64,000 bases of DNA, taken from Streptomyces sp. VRA16 Mangrove soil (GTDB lineage: Bacteria > Actinomycetota > Actinomycetes > Streptomycetales > Streptomycetaceae). Positions 8,704 through 18,022 of the stretch are shown in pieces. The stretch is taken from the NCBI RefSeq assembly GCF_017377775.1, contig NZ_JAFVLN010000001.1, positions 992,001 to 1,056,000 of the forward strand, read 5' to 3'. Numbering within the stretch: the first letter of the stretch is position 1; every line of letters starts with the position of its first letter. A program made the translations under genes and the position numbers. The notes beneath the pieces are model-generated. The model saw only the letters and a program-made list of their open reading frames with translations, was not told where the DNA came from and did not search any database.

Positions 8704-9336
8704 TCACGCGGCAGCCGACCGGGCGCGCAGACAACGCCGCATCTCCTCCGCATAGGGCAGGGCCACACCGGCGCCGATGACCACCGCCAGAGCGGCGAGG
8801 TAGCGGGCGGGCAGCGGGCGCTCCTTGGGAAGCAGCCGCCAGTCGTCGGCGCCTCGGCCGCCCCGCAGCGCCGCGCGCACGTCCTCGGAGTGCAGACAGC
8901 CGGTGAACGCCAGCGCGGTCAGGGGAAGTACCTCGAGAAAGCTGTGGATGTGCTGCTCGACGGGCCGTACCTCGCGCTCGGCCGTGGCGAGGGTGACGTC
9001 CCACAGCGCTGTGGCCGAATGCGCGAGGGCCGCGCCGCCCATCACGGTGAGGACGAGCGGGTTGACACGCGCGAGCAGTCCCAGGGTGACCGGGATACCG
9101 GCCTCCGTCATCATCAGGGCGTGCACGGCGGATTCCTTGGCCCCGCTCGTCGTCTCGATGTGGGTCCTGCGGTGCATGATCCAGTCGGCTACGGCGGGTA
9201 CCACCCACAGGGGCAGGACTCCGTAGAGCAGAAACCTGCGATTGGTGTCCTCGGCGTCGGTGGAGCTCAGGGGGACGCGCAGGTCAGTGCCGCTGCGCCA
9301 GTGACGCCATGAGCGGGAGAGGGTGCGCAGAGCCAT
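8704..9336 (-). CDS. Conserved hypothetical membrane protein
   Basis: A 210-residue protein with a strong AGGAGGAG ribosome-binding site. A charged N-terminus is followed by about four hydrophobic segments (LLYGVLPLWVVPAVADWIM; TEAGIPVTLGLLARVNPLVL; FLEVLPLTALAFTGCL; YLAALAVVIGAGVALPYA). Conserved-looking HRR and HIH motifs lie between helices, so a metal or haem site is conceivable. I do not recognise a characterised family. It stands alone between the decayed genes and the CBS protein, both on the minus strand or non-coding. Confidence 0.75.
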   Translation of the reverse strand: MALRTLSRSWRHWRSGTDLRVPLSSTDAEDTNRRFLLYGVLPLWVVPAVADWIMHRRTHIETTSGAKESAVHALMMTEAGIPVTLGLLARVNPLVLTVMGGAALAHSATALWDVTLATAEREVRPVEQHIHSFLEVLPLTALAFTGCLHSEDVRAALRGGRGADDWRLLPKERPLPARYLAALAVVIGAGVALPYAEEMRRCLRARSAAA

Positions 9337-9463
9337 GGGGACCTCCTCCTGAGGGCCTGAGGGCGAGGATCACACCGGGATCGGTGCCGCCGGGGCGGTG
9401 GCCCGCTGTGCGCGTTCGGGCTGCACGCGTCCGGCACGGGTAAGGGGCGGCCGTGGTTCAGCC

Positions 9464-9880
9464 TCAGTCGGAGGAAAGCGCTTCGATCAGGAGACCGGCC
9501 TCCGGTGCCGTCAGGCCGCGGGCCACGTCGGCGAGGGCGATCATGCCGACGAGGTCGTTACCGTCGATCACCGGCAGCCGATGGACCTTGTGCCGGGTCA
9601 TCGTCGCGAAGATCTCCTCGGCGTCGTCGTCCGCGCCGATCGTCACGGCTTCGCCCTGTGCCAGCGTGCCCGCCTCCACCTCCGCCGGGTCAAGGCCCTC
9701 GCCCAGCACCTTCACGACGATGTCCCGGTCGGTCAGGACGCCGACGAGGCGGTTGTTCTCTCCACAGATCGGCAGCGCGCCGACCTGGAACTCCTTGAGC
9801 TTGCGTGCTGCGTCGGCAGCGCTGTCGTGGGCAGCCACGCATCGAGCGCCGCCGGTCATGATCTCTCGTGCTGTGGTCAT
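9464..9880 (-). CDS. Two-CBS-domain protein
   Basis: A 138-residue protein made only of a CBS pair: residues 8-62 (from AREIMTGGARCVAAHDSA to LTDRDIVVKVL) and 75-132 (TIGADDDAEEIFATMTRH to GMIALADVARGL). The GVLTDRDI and HRLPVIDG strings are hallmark CBS sequence. Such stand-alone modules bind adenine nucleotides and sense energy state or stress; several are hypoxia- or stress-induced in actinobacteria. A GTTT-15-GGTCAC sequence upstream (9946-9970, reverse strand) loosely resembles a sigma-B promoter but has two mismatches. Partner unknown. Confidence 0.92.
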   Translation of the reverse strand: MTTAREIMTGGARCVAAHDSAADAARKLKEFQVGALPICGENNRLVGVLTDRDIVVKVLGEGLDPAEVEAGTLAQGEAVTIGADDDAEEIFATMTRHKVHRLPVIDGNDLVGMIALADVARGLTAPEAGLLIEALSSD

Positions 9881-10177
9881 CGCGTCGTCACCTTTCTCTT
9901 GCGCGTCGCGCCCGGCGTGTCCTGAACGCCGGACCGGTACGGCGGGTGACCTGGTGCGTGCAGCCGAAACCGGCTGAGCGCGACGGAAGGCGACCTCAGC
10001 ACCGCCGACAGGCGCAGATACCGGATCCGATCGCGGACATCAGCTCCGCTCGGCGGAAGCACGCTTGATAACGTCCAGACGTATGACGCCAGGAAGGGAC
10101 AGGATGCGCAGCGCCTCAGGACGGGCGGGGAGGGAGCGGTACTCGCTGGGGCGCCGCGGGCGCGGAAAGGGCATCGG

Positions 10178-10891
10178 ATGATGGACTGGCGCGGATTCGC
10201 GACGGACATGGCGGCGATGGCCCGCACCTTCCTCGCCCGGGACTCGGTGGCCCTGACCCTGGACAAGATCGTCGAGGCCGCCGTGCAGCGCGTCGATGGT
10301 TGTGACGCGGCCGGAGTGCTGGTCCTGCGACGCGATCAGGTGACCACCCTTGTCTCCACGGAGCAGCTCGTCGACGACAGCGACCGTCTTCAGGAAGCCG
10401 AGCGCGAGGGGCCGTGCTTTGACGCCGCCGGCATGGGGCATGCCGTCTTCCGCATCCAGGACCTGTCCACGGAGGCAGTGCGCTGGCGCTCCTACGCGCC
10501 CCGTGCGCACGCGCTCGGCATCGGCAGCATGATGGGCTTCCTGCTCTACACGGACGACCAGGACAACCTGGGAGCCCTGAACCTCTACTCCCGCCGCCCC
10601 GGTGCCTTCGACGACGACAGCGAGACCGCCGGCTGGCTGCTGGCCGCGCACGCCGCCGTCGCTCTGTCCGGCGCCCACGAACACGCCACTCTGCAAAGGG
10701 CCGTGGACTCCCGTCACGTCATCGGCGAAGCGATGGGCATGCTCATGGAACGCCACCACATCGACGAGGAAGCCGCGTTCACAGTGTTGCGTCGCTACTC
10801 GCAGGAGAACAATCTCAAACTGCGCGACGTCGCCCGGCAGTTCACAGACAAAGGCACGCAGCCGACCGGGGACGGCGTCCACGGTCCTTGA
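10178..10891 (+). CDS. GAF-ANTAR domain regulator
   Basis: This 237-residue cytoplasmic protein has an N-terminal GAF domain (residues about 25-165) and a C-terminal ANTAR RNA-binding domain (about 170-230). The ANTAR part is recognisable from RHVIGEAMGMLMERHHID, then AFTVLRRYSQENNLKLRDVA. ANTAR proteins bind dual hairpins in nascent RNA and prevent termination. The GAF ligand is unknown. GGAAAGGG precedes the start, and an adjacent ATG at 10181 is equally possible. A second ANTAR protein lies at 15.1 kb in the same block. Confidence 0.9.
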   Translation: MMDWRGFATDMAAMARTFLARDSVALTLDKIVEAAVQRVDGCDAAGVLVLRRDQVTTLVSTEQLVDDSDRLQEAEREGPCFDAAGMGHAVFRIQDLSTEAVRWRSYAPRAHALGIGSMMGFLLYTDDQDNLGALNLYSRRPGAFDDDSETAGWLLAAHAAVALSGAHEHATLQRAVDSRHVIGEAMGMLMERHHIDEEAAFTVLRRYSQENNLKLRDVARQFTDKGTQPTGDGVHGP

Positions 10892-11214
10892 CCGAACCTG
10901 GGTCTTCGCCCGTGCCCTGCGTACAGAGACTGCCCGCCGGAGGGCAGCCGTCGACTGCCCCGACCGGGTCGACACCGGCTGATGCACCACTTCCAGCACA
11001 TTCGGCGAGCCAGGTGCCCACCGATGAGCCAGCGGTCCGGTCGGCCCGTGCCCGCCCTTCCTGAGCGCGGTCGTGCCCGGGATCGACGTTTTCGCTCGTG
11101 GGCGAAGGGCACCCGGGGCGCCTCGTGCCGGCGACTGGCCCTGCCGTGCGGCAGCCGCGCGAGGCGGTGCGCGCATCTCCATCGCGCACAGCACCCCCGA
11201 CACAGGAGCATCAG
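10892..11214. other. Non-coding interval upstream of katE
   Basis: 323 bases with no convincing gene. It holds the katE ribosome-binding site (CAGGAG, about 6 bases before the ATG) and the promoter-like element at 11088-11112. I saw no ANTAR-type paired hairpins by eye. Confidence 0.5.
11088..11112 (+). promoter_or_regulatory. Candidate sigma-B-type promoter for katE
   Basis: GTTT, a 15-base spacer and GGGCAC lie about 100 bases before the katE start, one mismatch from GNNT-N14-16-GGGTAC/T. Monofunctional catalases of Streptomyces are known sigma-B targets, which raises plausibility. Confidence 0.4.
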
Positions 11215-13476
11215 ATGGACAATCCGGCCAAGGCAGCAGCGCAGAAACTCAAAGCCGCGGTCACCGGCGGCCACGGCCCCGAAGGGGGCGTTCCCGGCAA
11301 GCCGGCGCCGGAGTCACCGACACTTGCCGAGCCGACGGAGCCACGCGGCCCGTTGCCGCCCAAGCCCGACCAGCGCGGCCCGCGGACGGTGAGCCCCACC
11401 GGCGCCCCGACGGGAGCCGACCGGACCGCCGTCGCCCAGCAGGGCGAGCGCCTGACCACGGCCCAGGGCGACCGGCTGCACGACACGGATCACTCCCTGA
11501 AGGCCGGACCGCGCGGGCCCGTCCTCCTCCAGGACCACCACCTGCGGGAAAAGATCACACACTTCGACCACGAGCGGATCCCGGAGCGTGTCGTCCACGC
11601 CCGCGGCGCGGCCGCCCACGGGACCTTCCGCAGCTACGGCAGGGCGGCGAACGTCACCAAGGCCGCCTTCCTGCAAGAAGCAGCCGAGACCGAGGTGTTC
11701 GTACGGTTCTCCACCGTCCTCGGCTCCCGCGGTTCGGCGGACACCGTCCGTGACACCCGTGGTTTCGCGACGAAGTTCTACACCGCTGAGGGAACCTTCG
11801 ACCTCGTCGGGAACAACATCCCGGTGTTCTTCATCCAGGACGCGATCAAGTTCCCCGACATCATCCACGCCGGCAGGCCGCACCCGGACCGGGAGATCCC
11901 GCAGGCGCAGAGCGCGCACGACACGTTCTGGGACTTCGTCACCCTGCACACCGAGGCCACCCATCACACGCTGTGGAACATGTCCGACCGGGGCATCCCC
12001 CGGTCCTACCGCATGATGGAGGGCTTCGGCGTTCACACCTTCCGGCTGCAGAACGCCGCCGGCGGGACCACGCTGGTCAAGTTCCATTGGAAGCCGAAAC
12101 TCGGCGTGCACTCGCTGGTGTGGGAGGAAGCCCAGATCGCCGGGGGAGTGGACCCCGACTTCCACCGCCGCGACCTCGCCGACGCCATCGAGGCGGGCGC
12201 CTACCCGGAGTGGGAACTGGGCATCCAGACGTTCCCCGACACACCTGAGCAGACCTTCGAGGGCATCGACCTGCTGGACCCCACGAAGATCGTCCCGGAG
12301 GAACGGGCGCCGGTGCAGCCCATCGGACTGCTCACCCTGAACCGCAACCCGTCGAACTACTTCGCCGAGACCGAGCAAGTGGCCTTCCACGTCGGTCACA
12401 TGGTCCCCGGCATCGACGTCACGGACGACCCGCTCCTCCAGGGGCGCCTCTTCTCCTACCTCGACACCCAGATCACGCGCCTGGGCGGTCCCAATTTCGG
12501 CCAGCTGCCCATCAACCGGCCGCACGCCCCCGTCAACGACATGCTGCGTGACGGTATGCACCAGACGGCCGTGCACCGCGGGGTGGCGCCCTACCACCCC
12601 AACTCCCTCGACGGGGGGTGCCCGTTCATGGCGGGCGCGACCACCGGAGCGGACATCGAGGTCCCCGTCGAGCTGCCGGCCGCCCACAAGGTCCGCGAGG
12701 TCCCTGCCTCGTTCGACGACCACTTCGGCCAGGCCCGGCTGTTCTGGCTGAGCATGAGTCCGACCGAGCGCGAGCACATCATCGCCGCCTACACCTTCGA
12801 ACTGGGCAAATGCTACGAGCAGGCGATCAAGGAACGTGGGCTTCAGGCGCTGGCGAACATCGATGGCGACTTGTGCGCCCAGGTCGCCGCCGGGCTCGGG
12901 CTCCCGGTGCCGCAGCCCACCGAACCGTTCCGCGACGCGACGCCCAGCCCGGCCCTTTCCCAGCTGGGCCACACCTGGCCGCTCGACGGACGGCTCATCG
13001 GCATCGTGACCGACGGCACCCACGATCTCGACGGCGTACGGGCCGTGCGGGAAGCCGTGTCGAGCGTCGGCATGGTGCCGCTCGTCATCGCTCCGGCAGG
13101 CGGCAAGCTGGATCCGGACGGCGAGCCGATCGTCGTGCAGAGGACCTTCGCGACCGCCCGGTCCATCGAGTTCGACGCTCTCCTGGTGTGCGGAGCGCCG
13201 CGGGCCGGTGCCGACGCGTTCCCCGCCCGGAGCGCGAAGGCGAAGGACGCCGCCGAGGGCCTCGACCCCCGTCTGCGTCTCCTCCTCGACGAGGCGTTCC
13301 GCCACGGAAAGGCCATCGGCGGATGGGCGGGAGCGGACAGGGCCTTGGAGGAGGCGGCTCTCCCGGTCGACGCCCCCGGCATCGTTCTCGCCGACAGCGG
13401 CCCGGCCGCACTCGACCGGATGACGGACCTCCTTTCCAAACACCGTGTCTGGGAGCGCTTCGGCATGCCTGTGTGA
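11215..13476 (+). CDS. katE: Large-subunit catalase (HPII/KatE type)
   Basis: A 753-residue haem catalase with the N-terminal extension, catalase core and C-terminal flavodoxin/GATase-like domain (from about residue 590) of large-subunit clade 2 enzymes. Active-site residues fall at the same numbers as in E. coli HPII: distal His128 (VVHARG), Asn201 (VGNNIPVFF) and proximal Tyr415 (RLFSYLDTQ). His392 (AFHVGH), the partner of the His-Tyr crosslink in HPII, is also present. It decomposes H2O2 in the cytoplasm. The ATG follows CAGGAG. It is monocistronic within the stress block. Confidence 0.97.
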   Translation: MDNPAKAAAQKLKAAVTGGHGPEGGVPGKPAPESPTLAEPTEPRGPLPPKPDQRGPRTVSPTGAPTGADRTAVAQQGERLTTAQGDRLHDTDHSLKAGPRGPVLLQDHHLREKITHFDHERIPERVVHARGAAAHGTFRSYGRAANVTKAAFLQEAAETEVFVRFSTVLGSRGSADTVRDTRGFATKFYTAEGTFDLVGNNIPVFFIQDAIKFPDIIHAGRPHPDREIPQAQSAHDTFWDFVTLHTEATHHTLWNMSDRGIPRSYRMMEGFGVHTFRLQNAAGGTTLVKFHWKPKLGVHSLVWEEAQIAGGVDPDFHRRDLADAIEAGAYPEWELGIQTFPDTPEQTFEGIDLLDPTKIVPEERAPVQPIGLLTLNRNPSNYFAETEQVAFHVGHMVPGIDVTDDPLLQGRLFSYLDTQITRLGGPNFGQLPINRPHAPVNDMLRDGMHQTAVHRGVAPYHPNSLDGGCPFMAGATTGADIEVPVELPAAHKVREVPASFDDHFGQARLFWLSMSPTEREHIIAAYTFELGKCYEQAIKERGLQALANIDGDLCAQVAAGLGLPVPQPTEPFRDATPSPALSQLGHTWPLDGRLIGIVTDGTHDLDGVRAVREAVSSVGMVPLVIAPAGGKLDPDGEPIVVQRTFATARSIEFDALLVCGAPRAGADAFPARSAKAKDAAEGLDPRLRLLLDEAFRHGKAIGGWAGADRALEEAALPVDAPGIVLADSGPAALDRMTDLLSKHRVWERFGMPV

Positions 13477-13835
13477 CGACGTTGGGCCCGCGGCCGCTTC
13501 GCCGGTACGTTCCGACGGTCGGGCGAGGCGGGCCGTCCTCCATCGGGGTGCGTGCGCCGCGACGAGGCTCAGAGCGGCAGGGCAGGCTGTCGATCCGCGA
13601 TGGGGCGGCGCTGTTTCGTATGAATGAGCGGTACGCCGTATGGAACCCAGCGCGAAGTCGAGCGCGAACGGCCTCGGCCACGGGCGGTGTTGCCCGCCCC
13701 GGCCCGCCCGCCCCGTGCTGCTGCCACAAAGACGGGGGCAGCGAACCGGACGTCGCAAGGAGCGTCGGCCGGTGATGCCGGGTCAGGCGATCGAACCCCC
13801 TCGTCCGAGAAGAACCGACAACATTGGAGGAAGTC
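13477..13835. other. Non-coding interval between katE and the release-factor-like gene
   Basis: About 360 bases in which I see no gene with Streptomyces-like coding pattern. It must carry the promoter of the downstream gene, whose ribosome-binding site (GGAGGA) is at 13826-13831. A GTTT at about 13614 is followed by GGTAC, but the spacing is too short for a good sigma-B match. Confidence 0.4.
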
Positions 13836-14927
13836 ATGGATCTCTCCCACCTCACACCCCTCTGCGAGCGTCCCGGTCCCTGGGCGAGCGTCTACGTCGA
13901 CACGTCCGCGCACTCCGAGTCCACCGCTCTCGAGCGGTCCGTCGAAGCCACGGCGGTTCAGCGCACACTCAAGACCGCCGGTGCCGACGACGAGACGTGC
14001 CGGGCCGTCCGGACGGCCGTCGACGAGATGCGCCACACGCGGGAACCGGTCGGGCGCGCCCTGTTCGCCACGCAGGGAGAGGTCGTCCTGGACCTGCCGC
14101 TGAGCACGCCGCCGACCGCATCGGCCCAGTGGGCGCCGATGCCCCGCACCACGCCGCTGCTCGACCTCGCGGGCGAGGACCCCCTCTGCCTGATCGCCCA
14201 CATCGACCGCAAGGGCGCCGAGCTGGATCTTCACTCCGCGCGCGAGGACCGGCACCTGGGCGAGGTGTCCGGCGACCAGTGGCCGGTGCACCGCGCAGGC
14301 CGGAACAATTGGGCGGAGCGGCATTTCCAGCTCCGCGTGGAGAACACCTGGGAGCACAACGCCACCGAGATGGCCCGGGCCCTGGAGACCTGCCAGGCCG
14401 ACACGCGCGCTGAACTGATCCTCTTGGTCGGCGACGACCGGGAGTGCGCGGCCGTCCGGGACAAGCTGCCCAAGGCGCTGCGGGAGAGGACTGTCAGGTG
14501 CCGGCACGGAGCCGGGAGCCGCTCGCTCGGCATGGAGATAGCACGCATCCAGGCAGAACACGTGGCCTACCGCGCCGACCGGTCGGTGGGGGACTTCGCG
14601 GCGGCTCGTGGCCGGGACGGGGCCGCGGCGAGCGGAGTCCCGGCAGTGGTCGACGCCGCGCGCCAGCACCGCCTCGCCGAGCTGTTGGTGCGCTCGGACG
14701 GCCCGGACACGCATCGTGAGGTCTGGGTCGGAGCCGATCCCGACCAACTCGCGACGAGGCGCACCGACGCCGTCGCTCTCGGAGCGGCCGAACCGGTCTC
14801 CGCGCGGGCGGACGACGCGCTGATGAGGTGCGCGGCCGCCGGCGGCGCCTCGGCCCTGTCCGTCGCCGGGGCCGTACCGGGCTCGGGCCCGCCCGGAGGA
14901 CTTGGCGCGCTGCTCCGCTGGACGTGA
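13836..14927 (+). CDS. Bacterial eRF1/Vms1-like (baeRF family) protein
   Basis: A 363-residue protein starting MDLSHLTPLCERPGPWASVY, typical of the actinobacterial 'Vms1/Ankzf1-like peptidyl-tRNA hydrolase' or Rv2629-type group. The layout matches: an N-terminal region, a middle domain around residues 120-250 (LIAHIDRKGAELDLHS), and a C-terminal L7Ae/Pelota-like part (residues 260-363). GGAGGA sits 5 bases before the ATG. By family, it may release peptides from stalled ribosomes; Rv2629 is hypoxia-linked in mycobacteria. The exact catalytic residue cannot be fixed by eye. Confidence 0.8.
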   Translation: MDLSHLTPLCERPGPWASVYVDTSAHSESTALERSVEATAVQRTLKTAGADDETCRAVRTAVDEMRHTREPVGRALFATQGEVVLDLPLSTPPTASAQWAPMPRTTPLLDLAGEDPLCLIAHIDRKGAELDLHSAREDRHLGEVSGDQWPVHRAGRNNWAERHFQLRVENTWEHNATEMARALETCQADTRAELILLVGDDRECAAVRDKLPKALRERTVRCRHGAGSRSLGMEIARIQAEHVAYRADRSVGDFAAARGRDGAAASGVPAVVDAARQHRLAELLVRSDGPDTHREVWVGADPDQLATRRTDAVALGAAEPVSARADDALMRCAAAGGASALSVAGAVPGSGPPGGLGALLRWT

Positions 14928-15113
14928 TTCACCGGCGCTGACGGCGGCCGGTCCCGCCGAGGAACAGCCCGGCACCACCTGGAAGCTGGAGAAGCGATCC
15001 CCTTTGCTCCAGTTGCGTTGTCCTCGACGCGTTCGCGGGCTGTTCCTTGCCACGGGCCCCGATGGAGGAGACGGTGAGGTGAGACCGCAGTCTCTTCGGA
15101 ATGGGCGGACCTC

Positions 15114-15494
15114 GTGGCTTTCTTCGCAATCTTCCCCTCACGCCCCCTCGAACTGCTGTCCGTGACAGATCTCGCCCGCGCCCACGAACGTCTCAACGTC
15201 GAGGTCGAAGATCTCCGGCGTGCGGTGCCGTCACGTGCCGTGATCGACCAGGCCATCGGCGTGGTGATCGCGATCAGTCAGTTGTCGGCCGAGGAGTCGT
15301 TCGGCGTGCTGCGCGAGGTGTCGCAGCGCTCCAATGTGAAGATCCGTGAGGCCTCCGCACATCTTGTCGCCTTCGCCCGCGGTGAGGCGATGCCCGAAGC
15401 CGAACGCGCCGAGCTGGATCGCGCGCTGGCCCGGTGCGCGGCAGCACCGGAGCCGAGAACCGACCGCCGTCGGCCGGACTCACCGGCGGGCTGA
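15114..15494 (+). CDS. ANTAR domain protein
   Basis: A small protein of 126 residues from the GTG at 15114, or 110 from the GTG at 15162. Nearly all of it is a coiled-coil stretch (LARAHERLNVEVEDLRRAV) followed by an ANTAR domain (RAVIDQAIGVVIAISQLSAE, then FGVLREVSQRSNVKIREASA). There is no sensor domain, so it would act as an RNA-binding effector paired with another protein. The C-terminus is Arg/Pro-rich. The choice of start is uncertain because neither GTG has a strong ribosome-binding site. Confidence 0.8.
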   Translation: MAFFAIFPSRPLELLSVTDLARAHERLNVEVEDLRRAVPSRAVIDQAIGVVIAISQLSAEESFGVLREVSQRSNVKIREASAHLVAFARGEAMPEAERAELDRALARCAAAPEPRTDRRRPDSPAG

Positions 15495-15589
15495 CCGACG
15501 GGCGCGGCCGACGGCGGGCACAGCACCGACGTCCTGGTCCTGCGACAGTCCCGACGCCCGCGACGGTCTCGCCTTCGGGGGCCAAGTGC

Positions 15590-15856
15590 TCACAAGGAAA
15601 CGGCGTACATCAGGAAGAAGGCGGCGAACAGCAGGACGAGGACGCCGATGGCGATCAACGGTCCCGCTGACCGGCCGCGCGTCGAATCGCGCGTCTCCTC
15701 CGGACCGGCGCCGCCGGGCGGGACGCCGCCGCCCGGTTCGAGGCCCGTGGTGGTGCGGGGGTCCGGGTCAGGATTGCCAGAAATGGCGGGCGGGTGCCCA
15801 GGTGGAGCCCGCTGATACGGGAACTTCGCGCGGGCATCGAGCATCTCGGCGGTCAC
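15590..15856 (-). CDS. DUF6480-like small membrane protein
   Basis: About 88 residues from a GTG at 15856; an ATG at 15844 is the alternative. A Pro/Gly-rich cytoplasmic part with the family-like string TTTGLEPGGGVPPG is followed by one C-terminal transmembrane helix (LIAIGVLVLLFAAFFLMYAV). This layout matches short actinobacterial DUF6480 proteins, which are often found among stress genes. Function unknown. It is convergent with the ANTAR gene. Confidence 0.7.
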   Translation of the reverse strand: MTAEMLDARAKFPYQRAPPGHPPAISGNPDPDPRTTTGLEPGGGVPPGGAGPEETRDSTRGRSAGPLIAIGVLVLLFAAFFLMYAVSL

Positions 15857-16022
15857 GGTCTTCCGAGGACCGGTGAGCGCGTTCTCCCCGCGCGTCCGGC
15901 AGCGGGCGTCGCCACACGCCGAGCCACCGCTGACACGGTGAGGGTTACGGGACCGGCCACGGGCCACTCGTCCCGCGCCCTGTCAACTGTCCCGAGGAGC
16001 TACCGCCCTGCGCGATCGTTCG

Positions 16023-16250
16023 GTGTCGACCGACACGAACCTGCTCGGCATCTACCTCAACGACCACCCTGCCGGAGCGACGCTCGCGGTGAACAGGACA
16101 CGGTCCCTGGTCGGGTCGACCACCGCGTCCGATCGCGAACTGGCCGACGCGCTGCGTCCCGTCATCGCTGAACTGGTCGAGGACCGTACCGCCTTGATCC
16201 AGGCGATGGGCGCGCGCGGCATTCGCGTAGTCCCGCCTTCGGCCAGTGTC
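16023..16250 (+). pseudogene. Truncated conserved hypothetical (MSTDTNLLGIYLNDH-type)
   Basis: From a GTG, the frame reads STDTNLLGIYLNDHPAGATL and continues to a segment LRPVIAELVEDRTALIQAMG. This matches the N-terminal 70-75 residues of a family common in Streptomyces stress clusters, whose members run to roughly 165-175 residues. After about 16235 the frame loses family resemblance and runs antisense into the DUF72 gene. The C-terminal half is therefore missing, probably by deletion. A short product could still be made. Confidence 0.6.
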
Positions 16251-16264
16251 AGTCCTGCCCTCGA

Positions 16265-17125
16265 TCATGTGTCCGGTCGGTCTGCGTGCAGCAGGTGGAC
16301 CATCTGCTCGGCGGCCCGCACCGATGCGTCACCGCAACAGTTGTTGAACAGCAGGTGCACCCGCTCCGCCTGCTCGGACAGTGCGCGCACGCGCGGCAGC
16401 CACTCGGCCAGTTCGCTTTCGGAGTACCCGTGCCGGAAGCGTTCCTCCTTGCTGCCCCGCCCCCATGACGTGCTGCGTCCGTGGAACCGTACGACGGCCA
16501 GCCGGGGCGAGGTGACAGGTGTGAGGGGCGGCAGCGAGGCCGCCAATCCCTGGGCCATGTCGACGCCGACCGCGGTCATGCCGTGCCGCGCGAGCGTCGT
16601 ACACGTGTGATCGGCCTGTTCCGCCCGCCACCAGTCCGGGTGCCGGAACTCCACTGCGACGGGCCAGCCGGCCGTGCGGCGTGCGGTCCGCGCGAGGATC
16701 CGCTCGGCGCGGGCGCCGGGCCGCAGCCACGGCGGGAACTGGAAGAGCAGACTGCCGAGCCGCCCGGCCGTGCGCAGCGGCTCGACTCCCTCCGCGAAGC
16801 GTGCCCACACCTCGTCGAGCACACCGTCGTCCCGCGTATCGGCCGGCAGCCGTTTCGGCATGACCGCCTGGCGTGTGGGGTGCCCGGTCAGCAAGGAGAA
16901 CGCCTTGACGTCGAAGGTGAACCCCGCGGGTGTGCGGTCGGCCCACGTCCGGCTGACTTCCTGTCGCGGCAGCGCGTAGTACGACGCGTCGGCCTCGACG
17001 AGCGGGAACCGTCCGGCGTAGTACCGCAACCGCCCTTCGGTATCGCGCTGCCCGGACGGATACCAGCCGCTGCGCATCAGCGCCGGATCCGTCCACGAAC
17101 ACGTGCCTACGAGAATGTCGCCCAT
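16265..17125 (-). CDS. DUF72 family protein
   Basis: A 286-residue TIM-barrel-like DUF72 protein. The N-terminus MGDILVGTCSWTDPALMRSG is diagnostic, followed by LVEADASYYALP, FDVKAFSLLTGH, LLFQFPPW, AVEFRHPDWW and the C-terminal LFNNCCGDAS. The length is normal. DUF72 proteins are widespread; a role in nucleic-acid or cofactor chemistry has been proposed but not settled. Its 3' end abuts the truncated gene at 16.0-16.25 kb on the other strand. It follows the DUF1264 gene by 42 bases on the same strand, suggesting an operon. Confidence 0.92.
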   Translation of the reverse strand: MGDILVGTCSWTDPALMRSGWYPSGQRDTEGRLRYYAGRFPLVEADASYYALPRQEVSRTWADRTPAGFTFDVKAFSLLTGHPTRQAVMPKRLPADTRDDGVLDEVWARFAEGVEPLRTAGRLGSLLFQFPPWLRPGARAERILARTARRTAGWPVAVEFRHPDWWRAEQADHTCTTLARHGMTAVGVDMAQGLAASLPPLTPVTSPRLAVVRFHGRSTSWGRGSKEERFRHGYSESELAEWLPRVRALSEQAERVHLLFNNCCGDASVRAAEQMVHLLHADRPDT

Positions 17126-17167
17126 GAAGGCCGCGTACCCACGAGACGGGCTCCTGCCCGTCGACGG

Positions 17168-17956
17168 TCAGCGGCGGAAGTCGACCTCTTCGATGCGCGT
17201 CTGAACCGACCGGCCGCTTTCCCACGCGTTGGCTCCCGGAGCGATCTCGGGCACGGCGATGTCCGCGCGACCATGCCGTTTGCGCGTCGTGGAGACGCCG
17301 AGCCTCTCGTCCCGGTCGCTGATCGCCTCGTCACCGGCCTGCCCGTCCGCGGTGAAGCCCATCATCAGCTGAGGGATGCCGTACGGAAAGTCGTCGCGGT
17401 CGTACTGCCAGGTGTGGAACGTCTTGCCGTACGTGGACACGAGATCCTCGAAGTAGGCGTGCTCGGCCAGGTCGGGGATGCCGGGAGCGACGAGGATGCC
17501 GGAGGAGACCTCGTAATGGTGGCTGTGCCACAGGCGCTTCTCTTCGTCGGGCAGAGCGCGGAACCGCTCCTCGCTGATGATGTACTCGATGCCGATCAGG
17601 CGGGCGTCCGGTGCGTTGCGATCGAAGATCACGCACTGGTGCAGGTCATGCTGGAGGTGGATGCAGAAGTGCGTGGCCTCCACCTGCCGGCCCATGGCGT
17701 CGGCGTACATGTGGAAGCCGTTGAGGTACGTGCTCATCGCTCGGACCGGATACTTCGTCTGCAGTCCGGCGGCCGCCAGGTCGAGGGCGCGGTGCTTGAG
17801 CGGATGCCCCTTGCCGACCTGGCCGAGTGTCGCGGCCTTCTTGGCGACGAGAAGTCCGGCGGCGGTCGTCAGGCCGGCCAGTGCGCCGATCCCGAGACTT
17901 GCCGCCGAACCCTTGGCGGGACTGCGCGGGAGGCGTTTGCCGTGGAGGAATGCCAT
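17168..17956 (-). CDS. DUF1264 (oil-body-associated-protein-like) family protein
   Basis: A 262-residue protein. After a basic N-terminus and one hydrophobic segment (SLGIGALAGLTTAAGLLVAK, residues 20-40), the DUF1264 core runs from about residue 70 to 225. Landmarks are LNGFHMYADAMGRQVEATHF, LIGIEYIISEERFRAL, WHSHHYEVSSG and FPYGIPQLMMGF. The family is known in plants as OBAP, associated with seed oil bodies; bacterial members are uncharacterised. The His-rich core could hold a metal. It is likely co-transcribed with DUF72. Confidence 0.88.
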   Translation of the reverse strand: MAFLHGKRLPRSPAKGSAASLGIGALAGLTTAAGLLVAKKAATLGQVGKGHPLKHRALDLAAAGLQTKYPVRAMSTYLNGFHMYADAMGRQVEATHFCIHLQHDLHQCVIFDRNAPDARLIGIEYIISEERFRALPDEEKRLWHSHHYEVSSGILVAPGIPDLAEHAYFEDLVSTYGKTFHTWQYDRDDFPYGIPQLMMGFTADGQAGDEAISDRDERLGVSTTRKRHGRADIAVPEIAPGANAWESGRSVQTRIEEVDFRR

Positions 17957-18022
17957 GCGGCTGCGGGTGCCCGACGGCCGACGGCCCTAACAGAGCGGAC
18001 GGGTCTTCGTCGCCGCGAACGC

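Noticed and set aside
10040..11203. A 387-codon open frame on the minus strand
   Set aside because: It lies opposite the GAF-ANTAR gene and the katE upstream region; its composition is antisense shadow and no start signal or domain is seen.
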